DNA of 64,000 nucleotides. Origin: Methanobrevibacter sp. Its GTDB lineage: Archaea; Methanobacteriota; Methanobacteria; Methanobacteriales; Methanobacteriaceae. Under the pieces are notes generated by a model. That model was not told the origin of the DNA. It saw only the letters and a list, made by a program, of their open reading frames with translations, and did not search any database. The translations under genes were made by a program, and so were the position numbers. The stretch covers positions 1 to 64,000 of the forward strand of contig NZ_JAFQQZ010000028.1 in NCBI RefSeq assembly GCF_017410345.1. Reading direction: 5' to 3'. Shown here one piece after another: positions 52,653 through 61,338 of this stretch; position 1 is the first letter of the stretch; every line of letters begins with the position of its first letter.

Positions 52653-52744
52653 CTTTCTTTTTTTTAAAAATTTTAATAAAAATAAAAACTTTTTTTGAAA
52701 AATAATTAAAAAACTCTTTTTTAAAATTAAATGAAAATTGAAAA

Positions 52745-53029
52745 TTATTTCATGTCTTCCAGGAAACTTGATATGAAATAGGTCATTTCAATTTCCTCTC
52801 TTTTTATGAAATCATCGATTTTGAAATGTGCATCATCTGAAGCAAATGGGAAGAACTTTCTGGAATAAAATATATTGAGGAGCAGATCGCCATCTTCAAC
52901 AACAGTCTCTCCTTCCAGATTATTCAATAGGAATTCCAATTCCTTATCGCTTAAGCCAGATGCCCTATAGGTTACATAGTGCATTTCATCTTCAGTCTCG
53001 CCATAATCCTCAACTTTAACGCTTAACAT
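52745..53029 (-). CDS. Small unknown protein, last gene of the MATE operon
   Basis: Protein of 94 residues that I do not recognise. It reads as a small alpha/beta domain (LSVKVEDYGETEDEMHYVTY, LSDKELEFLLNNLEGETVVE, FKIDDFIKREEIEMTYFISS) with mostly polar residues and no membrane helix. GAGGGAGATTAT precedes ATG at 53029. It lies 65 bp after the GNAT gene on the same strand and is the last gene of the row running from the MATE exporter. Confidence 0.7.
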   Translation of the reverse strand: MLSVKVEDYGETEDEMHYVTYRASGLSDKELEFLLNNLEGETVVEDGDLLLNIFYSRKFFPFASDDAHFKIDDFIKREEIEMTYFISSFLEDMK

Positions 53030-53094
53030 ATAATCTCCCTCAAATAGAATATGTTCCTTAAAAGTTTAATAATTTTCTAAATCTTAAAAAATAA

Positions 53095-53499
53095 TTAAGT
53101 CCATAAATCAGTTATGAACATTGGACTTGCGTCATCTGCCTTTTCAAATCCGCAATGTTCATAGAACTCTATCTCGTCATTATAGGAAACAACCACAATA
53201 CGCAAATAATCATTGTACTTGTCAGTTACCCTTTTGAGCAATTCCTTTCCAATGCCTTTTCCCTGATAATCAGGCCTGATGAGAACATAATGAACATAAG
53301 CGGTCATTATTCCATCATCCATTGCAGAGACAAGACCAACTAACTTATCTCCATCCCATGCAGAATAGACTGTTTCAAAGTTTTTCATGGCAATAACAAG
53401 CTTGTCTGGAAAATGGCCTGAAGACCAGTCCACTGATAAGAATAAATCCTCTAAATCTTTTTCTTCAAAATCATGAATGTCTTTGTAAGTTATTTCCAT
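53095..53499 (-). CDS. GNAT family N-acetyltransferase
   Basis: Acetyl-CoA-dependent acyltransferase of 134 residues. The GNAT motif A is clear: YVHYVLIRPDYQGKGIGKEL (Q/RxxGxG/A pyrophosphate loop), followed by the FYEHCGFEKADD strand-helix near the C-terminus. The acceptor is unknown. CAGGTGTTATT precedes ATG at 53499, 21 bp after the alpha/beta hydrolase gene, so it is part of the same operon as the MATE exporter and two hydrolases. Confidence 0.9.
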   Translation of the reverse strand: MEITYKDIHDFEEKDLEDLFLSVDWSSGHFPDKLVIAMKNFETVYSAWDGDKLVGLVSAMDDGIMTAYVHYVLIRPDYQGKGIGKELLKRVTDKYNDYLRIVVVSYNDEIEFYEHCGFEKADDASPMFITDLWT

Positions 53500-53520
53500 A
53501 ATAACACCTGAGAATAATCT

Positions 53521-54525
53521 TTAATTGTCTCTGAATTCCTTAATGAACTCTTCCAAGTCATCCTTTATCTTAAATAATTCGCTTGAGCCGACATGGCCCA
53601 TGCAAGAATCAAAGATAAGCAGTTTATTGTCTTTGATCATTTTGCTCATTGGAATCGCATCCAGATTTGGTGGGAAGTATTGGTCCTGATTAATTGCTAT
53701 TATCAGCACTTTTGCAGTGATATTTTCCAACTGATCAGTCAAATCATAATCCAAGGAAGAATTGTTCATATAAATCAAATCATTAGGATCCTCTTCCAAG
53801 CTTTCCTCTGCAAATTCCGCCATGGCCTCTTCAATCTCCTTATTGCTCATGTTATTGCGGTATTCCTCCCTTGATAAACCGTAACAGTACATCGCATCTG
53901 ATGAAAGCTTCAAGCTTCTCTTTAATGAGTCTGAAATAGGAAGCTCATATGCTCCATCATTATAATCAGGGTCTGAGACTAAAATATTGTTCATTATCTT
54001 TGATAAGGCATAATTATGTCCCCCTACCTTAAAGCTGCTTACAAGAGAAATAATGAAGTCAACGGAATCGGGATAAACACATCCCCAAGTCAAGACTTCA
54101 AATCCTCCCATAGAGTTTCCTATAAGCCCCTTGACATGAGTGATTCCGAATTTCTCTTCAATGAACTGCTTCTGGAAGTTTACCATATCTTCCACATCAT
54201 ATTCTGGAAACTTATTCATTAGCCCTGTTGTGGAAGGACTTGCAGAATTCGGACAGCCAAGGGCACTGCATGATATGAAGAAGAACTTATCCGTATCAAA
54301 TATCTCTCCGACACCGATATCTTCAGAAATACGCTTTACAGAGTAACAGCTGCCACTGGAACCGTGGAAATATATCAATGCATTTGAAATGATTCCATTA
54401 TCATCATACTTTGGAGTTCCGAAAGTGATATACTCCACCTTTGCATCTTTCAACACTTCACCATTTTTAAACTTAAATTCTGGAATATTGAAATGCTCCG
54501 CTTCAATAGCTTCTACATCAAACAT
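53521..54525 (-). CDS. Alpha/beta hydrolase, MetX-like
   Basis: Hydrolase or acyltransferase of 334 residues, close to the homoserine O-acetyltransferase (MetX) type. The nucleophile elbow GNSMGG, an Asp in INQDQYFPP and a His in CMGHVGS give a complete triad. The N-terminal beta sheet (VEYITFGTPKYDDNGIISNA, LIYFHGSSGS) is typical, but conserved MetX acceptor-site residues are not clear, so the substrate is open. GGCGAGTG precedes ATG at 54525. It starts 14 bp after the amidohydrolase stop. Confidence 0.82.
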   Translation of the reverse strand: MFDVEAIEAEHFNIPEFKFKNGEVLKDAKVEYITFGTPKYDDNGIISNALIYFHGSSGSCYSVKRISEDIGVGEIFDTDKFFFISCSALGCPNSASPSTTGLMNKFPEYDVEDMVNFQKQFIEEKFGITHVKGLIGNSMGGFEVLTWGCVYPDSVDFIISLVSSFKVGGHNYALSKIMNNILVSDPDYNDGAYELPISDSLKRSLKLSSDAMYCYGLSREEYRNNMSNKEIEEAMAEFAEESLEEDPNDLIYMNNSSLDYDLTDQLENITAKVLIIAINQDQYFPPNLDAIPMSKMIKDNKLLIFDSCMGHVGSSELFKIKDDLEEFIKEFRDN

Positions 54526-54539
54526 ACACTCGCCAAACC

Positions 54540-55340
54540 TTATTTTTCCAATCCTAATAACTTAGCTGCATTCTCATAAAGAATCAGATTCCTTTCCTCA
54601 TCTGTCAAATCGATTTTGTTGAACATTTCCATCTCGCTCACTGATTCCCACATTGGAAAATCAGTTGCCCATAGAACCTTATCCGCACCGTATGCATGAA
54701 TCAAGTCCTTTGCAGTCTCGCTAGACAATGAATAGAGGCTTGAACTGCAGTCTACAATCAGATTAGGTGTTCCTGCCAATTCCTCAGTGGCCTTTTCCCA
54801 CATGCTCCATCCTGCAAAATGAGCTCCAATGACAGTAAGGTCAGGGAAGCTTTCAAGGAAAGGCTTTAAATGTTCGGGATTTGAATAATTATACCTGAAA
54901 TCACCGCAATGAATCATGATAGGCAATCCCCTTTCATTGATTGCCTCACCCATTTTAAAGGCCCTTTCCTCATTCAAGGCAAACTGTTGGAAATCCGGGT
55001 GAACCTTGACTCCTTTCAAGCCGAGTTCAATAATATAATCTAGATCCCCTTCAATGTCTTCACTATCAGGATGCAATGTTCCAAAGCCTGTAAATAAACC
55101 GGGATGGGATTTTACTTCAAAGCTGATGAATTCATTGATGGATTTGACTTGCTTCGGAGTTGTTGCAACTGAATGGATAAGGTAATGTACAACCCCTACC
55201 TTATTGCCGTCTTCAATCAAATCATCCACAGTTCCATTCAAAGACATGTGAAGGTCATAGAAATCACGTATTCCCTTAACGGCCTTTGCCGCAATCTTAT
55301 CCGGATAAATGTGACAATGTGAATTAATTACTTTCTGCAT
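54540..55340 (-). CDS. Amidohydrolase 2 family protein
   Basis: Metal-dependent TIM-barrel hydrolase or decarboxylase of 266 residues. Motifs: INSHCHIYP (HxH, about 6-10), GVKVHPDFQ, PIMIHCGD, VIGAHFAGW and VLWATDFPMWE (the last Asp). This is the ACMSD/amidohydrolase-2 group, whose members act on small aromatic or heterocyclic acids. Its ATG overlaps the stop of the MATE gene by one base (TAATG), so the two are translationally coupled. Substrate unknown. Confidence 0.87.
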   Translation of the reverse strand: MQKVINSHCHIYPDKIAAKAVKGIRDFYDLHMSLNGTVDDLIEDGNKVGVVHYLIHSVATTPKQVKSINEFISFEVKSHPGLFTGFGTLHPDSEDIEGDLDYIIELGLKGVKVHPDFQQFALNEERAFKMGEAINERGLPIMIHCGDFRYNYSNPEHLKPFLESFPDLTVIGAHFAGWSMWEKATEELAGTPNLIVDCSSSLYSLSSETAKDLIHAYGADKVLWATDFPMWESVSEMEMFNKIDLTDEERNLILYENAAKLLGLEK

Positions 55341-56716
55341 TAGATCCTGCTCCCTTTCACTTTTCCTTTAATCAATCTGTCCACATAATATTCAATATAT
55401 CCATATGCAATTACAGAACCTATGAAACCGCCTATGAGCATACCGTAATAAATTCCACGCTCTCCCATATTAAATACGAATCCTAGGAGATAAGCAAATG
55501 CCAATACAAGAACAAATTCCCTGAATGTGGTTAAGATAAAGGAAGTTGTTCCCTTTCCAAGGCCTTGGAATACATTCCCTGCACTTGCACCAAATGGAAC
55601 ATACAATATGAAGAGGCACATCAATTGGATAAATCCTGCAATGAGCGGCAATAGCTCAGCACTCGCTTCTGAATATGAGAAGATATATGATACCTGATTT
55701 GCAAATACAAAGAGCAATATGCAAACGATAATGGAAGATATCAAACCTAACTTCACTGAATATCTTAAGGTGGTTCTGATGTTTTCATATTTCTTTGCAC
55801 CATATGCAACACCGGAAACGGTAATCGCCGCAGTTCCAACACCGATAGCAGGCAATAGTCCTAAGGCAATAACTCTCCATCCTGCGGTATAAACCGCCAC
55901 TGCGACAGAGCCTGAAACTATAGTGAGCATGAAATTAACAGTGATTGCAAGTGCAGACATGATCAATTGTTCCAGACTTGCTGGAATTCCTACAGCCAGA
56001 ATATCCTTATACATAGTCAAATCATTATGGAAATCCTTTTTATTATAGGATAAATATGTGTCTTTCTTAATGAAGATCCAATAAAGCATCATGCAAAGAC
56101 CGAAGATAGGGGCCAATCCTGTTGCAAAAGCAGCACCTGAAATTCCCCAACCGAATATGTAAATGAATATCGGGTCTAAGATCATGTTGATGACTGCCAC
56201 AATGGCAATAGGCAAGGTTGCTCTTTTGACATCCCCTTCAGCCCTAAAGGCTCCTCCAAAAATAGGTGGAATCAAGATAGGGGCAGTGAAAAGGAATACA
56301 ATCATACCATAATCCATAGCATAATCCAATACGGCACTTGCTCCCATAATCTTCAATAGAGATTCCAATGATAAGAGCAGAATGACTGTAAGAACTAGTG
56401 AAACAATTACACTTAATATGGCAGAGTGAATGGCTGCATTGTTTGCATCATCTCGCCTTTCAGCACCTATGAAACGGGAAATAAGGGAAGTTGCACCTGC
56501 ACCGATACCATTTCCAATTCCCACAAGCACCATGAAGAGCGGTGTGACATATCCGATTGCAGCAAGTGGATCCGGACCAAGCCCTGCAACCCAAATACTA
56601 TCTACAATATTGTTTAAAAAAATCAAAAACATACTGGCTATCAAAGGCCAAGCAAGCTTATTGATTGCCTTTTTAGGGTCTCCTGTAATCATTTCAACAT
56701 TTTCATTCATTTCCAT
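55340..56716 (-). CDS. MATE family efflux transporter
   Basis: Twelve-helix multidrug and toxin extrusion exporter of about 458 residues in two homologous six-helix halves (about 1-225 and 235-458). The N-terminal MITGDPKKAINKLAWPLIAS and the repeated GAGATSLISRFIGAERRDDA and GVGTAAITVSGVAYGAKKYE blocks are typical; transport is usually driven by Na+ or H+. AGGAAATGATTATT lies before ATG at 56716, favoured over 56725. It leads a five-gene operon with two hydrolases and an acetyltransferase, so its cargo may be made or altered by them. Confidence 0.92.
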   Translation of the reverse strand: MEMNENVEMITGDPKKAINKLAWPLIASMFLIFLNNIVDSIWVAGLGPDPLAAIGYVTPLFMVLVGIGNGIGAGATSLISRFIGAERRDDANNAAIHSAILSVIVSLVLTVILLLSLESLLKIMGASAVLDYAMDYGMIVFLFTAPILIPPIFGGAFRAEGDVKRATLPIAIVAVINMILDPIFIYIFGWGISGAAFATGLAPIFGLCMMLYWIFIKKDTYLSYNKKDFHNDLTMYKDILAVGIPASLEQLIMSALAITVNFMLTIVSGSVAVAVYTAGWRVIALGLLPAIGVGTAAITVSGVAYGAKKYENIRTTLRYSVKLGLISSIIVCILLFVFANQVSYIFSYSEASAELLPLIAGFIQLMCLFILYVPFGASAGNVFQGLGKGTTSFILTTFREFVLVLAFAYLLGFVFNMGERGIYYGMLIGGFIGSVIAYGYIEYYVDRLIKGKVKGSRI

Positions 56717-56945
56717 AATAATCATTTCCTAACTATTAATAATATATAGATAGTAATATATAAAATGTTAAGAATTTAAATTTTAATTATGGGAATTCAT
56801 TCTTAATTTGAAATAGATTTTTTAGGAATGATGATTAATCAAAAAAGACTAAAATTAATTAAATTTATAAAAAATAAAAACAAATATTGATTAGTAAACT
56901 ATTTATTAAAAATAAAAATTTAAATACAAATTTTAAACTGATAAA

Positions 56946-57731
56946 ATGAAATATAAAATATTGGAAAACCCCAATTATGAGGAAACCTATGAGCTCATTG
57001 AGGAAGGACTTAGGAAAAAGGCAACCATATTGCTTTTTGCATGCTGTAGAGTCAGCTATGAAGGCCGTGCATTAAGCGAACTTGATTACGGTGAGAGAAT
57101 CATCATGATGAAACCTGACGGCTGCTTCCTGATTCACCAGGACAATAAGGTGGATCCAGTCAATTGGCAGCCTCCAAAATCAAGGCCAAGAGCATATATC
57201 AAAGATGAAATACTCTTTTTGGAAAGCCATAGGCGCAGTCCTCCTGAAAGGTTGGAAGTTGAGGTAAGGAAAGTCCATTATGCCAACTATAACCTAATTG
57301 AAGATTATGAGGAGCTTGAAAGAGCAGGCTATGAAAAGGATATGGGAGATATGATTTGGGAAAAGCCTCACATAATCGAAGAGGGATTCAGACCGACAGT
57401 AAGGGAATATGCCACTGAACATGGATTTATAGACATATTAGGCAAGGATAGCGAAGGAAACCTGATGGTCTTGGAATTGAAGGCACGTAAAGCTGGAGTG
57501 GCTGCTGTTAAGCAGATAAGAAGATATCTGACTGATTTTGAAAATAAGGAAAATAAAGAAATCAAAGGCAGAAACGGAGAGAAGCAGAAAGTCAGAGGAA
57601 TACTTGTAGCCCCTTCAATAGGTGATGATGCCCTTGAACTGTTGGAAGAGGAAGGAATTGAATTTGTAGCCATAGAACCTCCAAGAGAACTTAAAAGAGA
57701 TAAAAAAGTAACTCTGGATGCCTTTGGATAA
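56946..57731 (+). CDS. nucS: Endonuclease NucS
   Basis: NucS/EndoMS mismatch endonuclease of 261 residues: an N-terminal DNA-binding and dimer domain (about 1-115) and a C-terminal RecB-like nuclease domain with FIDILGKD (Asp) and [12 protein letters not shown] (ELK). It cuts both strands at mismatches and interacts with PCNA; a C-terminal TLDAFG could be the PCNA-binding tail. There is no ribosome binding site before ATG at 56946, so a leaderless mRNA is likely. mntP follows 76 bp later. Confidence 0.94.
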   Translation: MKYKILENPNYEETYELIEEGLRKKATILLFACCRVSYEGRALSELDYGERIIMMKPDGCFLIHQDNKVDPVNWQPPKSRPRAYIKDEILFLESHRRSPPERLEVEVRKVHYANYNLIEDYEELERAGYEKDMGDMIWEKPHIIEEGFRPTVREYATEHGFIDILGKDSEGNLMVLELKARKAGVAAVKQIRRYLTDFENKENKEIKGRNGEKQKVRGILVAPSIGDDALELLEEEGIEFVAIEPPRELKRDKKVTLDAFG

Positions 57732-57807
57732 ATAAAACTAAAAGAATATATCTTGTGAAAAACAATTATAATATACTAATTAATATACTGATTAATAACT
57801 GATTATT

Positions 57808-58380
57808 ATGGATTTCATTTCAACATTATTGATTGCAATTGCACTTGCAATGGATGCATTCAGCGTTTCACTTACAAAAGGATTCACCTTAAAGAAAATC
57901 ACTAAAAGCCAAATCCTATGGTTTGCAATATTCTTTGGAGGATTCCAGGCATTCATGCCAGTACTTGGATGGTTAGGCGGAATCCAATTGGAATGGCTAA
58001 TTACCACTTTTGCGCCATGGGTTGCATTCATTCTACTTCTTCTGATTGGTTCAAATATGATCAGAGAGAGCTTATCTGGTGATGGAGAAGCGGAAGAAGA
58101 TTCAGATAACTTTTCCTTTAAAGAACTAACTCTCCTTGCAATAGCTACAAGCATCGATGCATTTGCAGTTGGAATAACCTATGCGGTATTGAATACAGAC
58201 ATTCTGATTCCAATAATAATGATTGGCGTTACAGCATTCATATTTACAATCATTGGGCTTTATTTAGGTAAAAAAATAGGAAATTACTTTGGAGGCAAGT
58301 TTGAAATACTTGGTGGAGTGATCTTAATATTGCTTGGTGTGAAAATCCTTCTTGAAGGACTTGGAATATTGGTTTTATAA
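57808..58380 (+). CDS. mntP: Manganese efflux pump MntP
   Basis: Six-helix membrane exporter of Mn2+, 190 residues. Both halves carry the conserved acidic helix motif: AMDAFSVSLTKGF (about 12-24) and SIDAFAVGITYAVL (about 116-129). A charged loop (GDGEAEEDSDNFSFK) joins the halves. The ATG at 57808 lacks a clear ribosome binding site. It lies 76 bp after nucS. In bacteria mntP is often controlled by manganese-sensing RNA or MntR; I see no such site here. Confidence 0.94.
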   Translation: MDFISTLLIAIALAMDAFSVSLTKGFTLKKITKSQILWFAIFFGGFQAFMPVLGWLGGIQLEWLITTFAPWVAFILLLLIGSNMIRESLSGDGEAEEDSDNFSFKELTLLAIATSIDAFAVGITYAVLNTDILIPIIMIGVTAFIFTIIGLYLGKKIGNYFGGKFEILGGVILILLGVKILLEGLGILVL

Positions 58381-58413
58381 ATTAATAAAAAAAGAATTAG
58401 AAAAGATTTTGAT

Positions 58414-58444
58414 CAAGGTTTTTGACCGAAGGTCAAAAAGCTTG
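58414..58444. repeat. Dispersed hairpin element, copy 2
   Basis: CAAG-G-TTTTTGACC, GAA loop, GGTCAAAAA-G-CTTG. Same outer stem, same G/G mismatch and same upstream flank (GAAAA.G.TTTTG.TCAAGG type) as 30297-30329, but with a changed, still paired, stem tip. It ends one base before the stop codon of the minus-strand gene at 58446, again between convergent genes. Confidence 0.75.
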
Positions 58445-58445
58445 G

Positions 58446-58946
58446 TTATATGTTTAATACAAATCTTTCTCCGCTTAATTCTTTTAGACGCTTTATCTCT
58501 TCCATCTGATGCCTTTTGGCAAAATCATTGTATGGCTTTGGAGATAAGGTGTGTCCATCATACTCCAACTTATAAATGACAAATTCATCAGTGTCCAAAG
58601 CTATTGTGTCCTCTGCTCCCTTCAATTCGACACTGTTCAATTCATCCATAATCAATTCATGCTCTTTTTCTTCCAATTCTATAAGCTCATCAATGTCTCT
58701 TGAAGCAAAGCTTGGATTGAATTGCATAGCCAAACCGATCATCCCATTGATTTCCTTTCCTCCAATCTCAAAAACAGAAGCCCTTATATGATCCATATGC
58801 TTTACCATATGGTCTAAAGTCGGTTTGGTTACTGGGATTTCACTTGCAGTTCCTAAAATGTTTATCTCATAATCATTTTCCCATTTTCCAATCTTATAAA
58901 CTGCATAATTGATATTATCACATTTAATCTCTTTTTCTTCAGCCAT
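58446..58946 (-). CDS. Unknown soluble protein
   Basis: Protein of 166 residues that I do not recognise. It starts MAEEKEIKCDNINYAVYKIG, has a strand-rich middle (YEINILGTASEIPVTKPTLD, IRASVFEIGGKEINGMIGLA) and a helical end (HQMEEIKRLKELSGERF). No membrane helix or Cys motif. It is probably a methanogen-specific conserved protein. GTGATAAA precedes ATG at 58946. It converges on mntP, with the hairpin element between them. Confidence 0.75.
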   Translation of the reverse strand: MAEEKEIKCDNINYAVYKIGKWENDYEINILGTASEIPVTKPTLDHMVKHMDHIRASVFEIGGKEINGMIGLAMQFNPSFASRDIDELIELEEKEHELIMDELNSVELKGAEDTIALDTDEFVIYKLEYDGHTLSPKPYNDFAKRHQMEEIKRLKELSGERFVLNI

Positions 58947-59157
58947 TTTATCACATTTATAATTTTAAAAATAAGTTAATTAAATCTTTTTAACTAGATA
59001 TTATTTTCTTATTACTAAATAAAATAGTTTACTTAAAAGAATTAGAAATATCTTAAATTTTAAATAAGATTAAATAAAAACATAATAATAGTATATTAAT
59101 TTATATTAATAATTTAAATTAATCTTTATTCTAATTATCAAAGTAGGAGGTTAAAAT

Positions 59158-60240
59158 TTGGTAAAATATTGTCAAGAGTGTGGAAATGCAAGTTATGACA
59201 GTGCACCGATTTGTGGTAACTGTGGTGCTAAACTGCCTCCAAAATCTGAAGCAAATGCTAGACCACCTAAATTAGACGGACAATACAAACCTGGAGTGAT
59301 CACCAGCACCAACGATTCAATATTCGCTGGCAAGTCCTCTGGATTTGGAAAAGGATTGTCTGATAAATTAGGCGGATTCGATTTAAGCAAATTCAGCAGC
59401 GTTGCTAAAGAGAAAGAAGAAAGTCATGCTCAAACCCAAGTAAGTTCAAAACCTTCATTCAGCAAAACCGCAACTGAAGGATTTAAACAGAAGGATAAGG
59501 GAATAAAAGACCCTGCTAAGAAATTCGGCACTCCAAAGACCGAAGAAAACGCAAAAGAAATCAAAAAGGAAAGTCCTAAGAAAGAGAAAATTAAAATTCC
59601 TAAAAAAGAGAAAAAAGAGAAGAAGGCCAAAACCAAAGTCATTGAAAAATCAGAACCTGCTGGTTCCGGCATCAATATCAGAAAAATAGCAATTGTCGCT
59701 ATCCTGGCGATAATCATTCTCTTGATTGCAGGAATTGGATTCAATGGACTCCAAAACCAAACTACTGATGAAGTAAAAACATATACTGATGGCATTATCA
59801 ACTTTGACTATTCTGGAAACTGGTCCATGTACAACAATACAAATGGAAACGGCAATTCCAGTGATATTGCATTTAAGACCAAAGATAATACCTTAATTGG
59901 ATTCACTACAATTCAAAGCGATGACATCACATATGATAAGATCATAAGCGATGTCAATGCGACTGCACAATCCTTGAATGGAGAGGTTTTAGAAGCGAAA
60001 ACTGTTGATGTTGGCGGAATTCCATCCCTGGAAATGACAATAAGCACTGCAGACCAAGGATATTCAAGATATATCTGTACCTTACGTGATGGAGTATACT
60101 ACAGCTTTGTCATAAACAATGGAAAATCCAACAACAAGGACATCAGTGCTTTGAATACAACTGAAATCCAAAATATGATTAATAGTATTAGTTTCCCAAC
60201 AGAGGACTATGCTGGTGCAGATGGTGCTACAGCAGCTTAA
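59158..60240 (+). CDS. Zinc-ribbon membrane protein with PsbP-like extracellular domain
   Basis: Protein of 360 residues: N-terminal zinc ribbon (CQECGNASYDSAPICGNCG, about 5-23), a long Lys/Glu/Pro-rich linker (about 70-170), one membrane helix (about 175-197: IAIVAILAIIILLIAGIGF) and a C-terminal beta domain (about 208-345) with PsbP-like character (GIINFDYSGNWSMYNN, GIPSLEMTISTADQGYSRYI). The topology puts the ribbon in the cytosol and the beta domain outside. Function unknown. The start is TTG at 59158 behind GGAGGTTAAAAT. Confidence 0.85.
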   Translation: MVKYCQECGNASYDSAPICGNCGAKLPPKSEANARPPKLDGQYKPGVITSTNDSIFAGKSSGFGKGLSDKLGGFDLSKFSSVAKEKEESHAQTQVSSKPSFSKTATEGFKQKDKGIKDPAKKFGTPKTEENAKEIKKESPKKEKIKIPKKEKKEKKAKTKVIEKSEPAGSGINIRKIAIVAILAIIILLIAGIGFNGLQNQTTDEVKTYTDGIINFDYSGNWSMYNNTNGNGNSSDIAFKTKDNTLIGFTTIQSDDITYDKIISDVNATAQSLNGEVLEAKTVDVGGIPSLEMTISTADQGYSRYICTLRDGVYYSFVINNGKSNNKDISALNTTEIQNMINSISFPTEDYAGADGATAA

Positions 60241-60380
60241 AACTAATCTATTAATTTTTTATTTTTTAACTTCCACTTGAAAATAATTCTTTCTTTTTTA
60301 TTTTTCTTTTTTTTAATCTTTAACTGATTTTAAATTTTTCTATTTTTAATATTTATATACAAATTCTCGAGGTAAAAAAC

Positions 60381-61220
60381 ATGAAATCAATTAAAATAGC
60401 CCTTTGCCAAATGAATGTGGTTGACAATAAGGAGAAAAACATAGATAAGGCTATTCAAATTATTAAGGAATCCAAACAGCAAGGAGCTGATTTGGCTGTT
60501 CTTCCGGAAATGTTCAATTGCCCTTATGAAAATGAGAAATTCATAGAATATGCTGAAGAATTAGCTGACAGCAAGACTTTAAATGAAATAGCTGAAATTG
60601 CAAAGGAAGAGAACATTCATGTTCTAGCAGGATCAATTCCTGAACTTGAGAGGAATAAAGAAACTGAATCCATATACAATACTGCAGTTTTCTTTGACAA
60701 TAAAGGAAAAATATTGGGAAAACATAGGAAAATGCATCTTTTTGACATTGACGTTAAAGGCAAGATCTATTTCAAGGAATCTGACACCTTAAGTGCAGGA
60801 AATGAATTTACAATAATAAAAACCGATTTGGCCACAATAGGAATTGGAATCTGCTATGACATAAGATTTGTTGAACTGTCAAGAATAATGGCATTGAATG
60901 GTGCAGAGATACTGATTTTCCCAGGAGCATTCAATTTAACAACCGGCCCTGCACATTGGGAGCTTCTATTCAGATCAAGGGCATTGGACAATCAAGTTTA
61001 TGCAATAGGAGTGGCACCGGCACTTGATAAGGATGCAAGTTACAATTCATATGGACATTCAATAGCTGTCAATCCATGGGGAGAAGTGATTGAAGAATTG
61101 GATTACAACGAAGATTTAAGAATCGTTGAAATAGACCTGGATGAAATAAAAAGAGTTAGAGAAGAGATTCCAGTTTTAAAGAATAGAAGAGCCGATTTAT
61201 ACGAATTAAAAGAAAAGTAA
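60381..61220 (+). CDS. Carbon-nitrogen hydrolase (omega-amidase-like)
   Basis: Nitrilase-superfamily enzyme of 279 residues. The catalytic triad is visible: Glu in LAVLPEMFNCPY (about 43), Lys in KHRKMHLFDIDV (about 117) and Cys in GIGICYDIRFVE (about 152), with a GAFNLTTGPAHWELLFRSRA segment. This resembles Nit2/omega-amidases that clear 2-oxoglutaramate; other amide substrates are possible. GAGGTAAAAAAC precedes ATG at 60381. It converges on the HEAT-repeat gene. Confidence 0.92.
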   Translation: MKSIKIALCQMNVVDNKEKNIDKAIQIIKESKQQGADLAVLPEMFNCPYENEKFIEYAEELADSKTLNEIAEIAKEENIHVLAGSIPELERNKETESIYNTAVFFDNKGKILGKHRKMHLFDIDVKGKIYFKESDTLSAGNEFTIIKTDLATIGIGICYDIRFVELSRIMALNGAEILIFPGAFNLTTGPAHWELLFRSRALDNQVYAIGVAPALDKDASYNSYGHSIAVNPWGEVIEELDYNEDLRIVEIDLDEIKRVREEIPVLKNRRADLYELKEK

Positions 61221-61227
61221 AAAAATG

Positions 61228-61254
61228 TTCATGAAAAAAACATGAAATTTCATG
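61228..61254. terminator. Overlapping CATGAA hairpins between convergent genes
   Basis: TTCATG, A7 loop, CATGAA (61228-61246) overlaps a perfect palindrome CATGAAATTTCATG (61241-61254), 8 bp past the nitrilase stop and flanked by A/T runs. Likely a bidirectional transcription end. Confidence 0.45.
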
Positions 61255-61338
61255 AAAAAAAATAAAAATAGAAAAAGAGGAAGAAAATCCTGAAAATTAA
61301 TAAAAAATAATTAAAATTAAATAAAAAAATTTTAAAAT

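Noticed and set aside
56858-56880. Short ORF of 19 codons after AGGA upstream of nucS
   Set aside because: SD too close to the ATG and the peptide is low-complexity; not distinguishable from chance.
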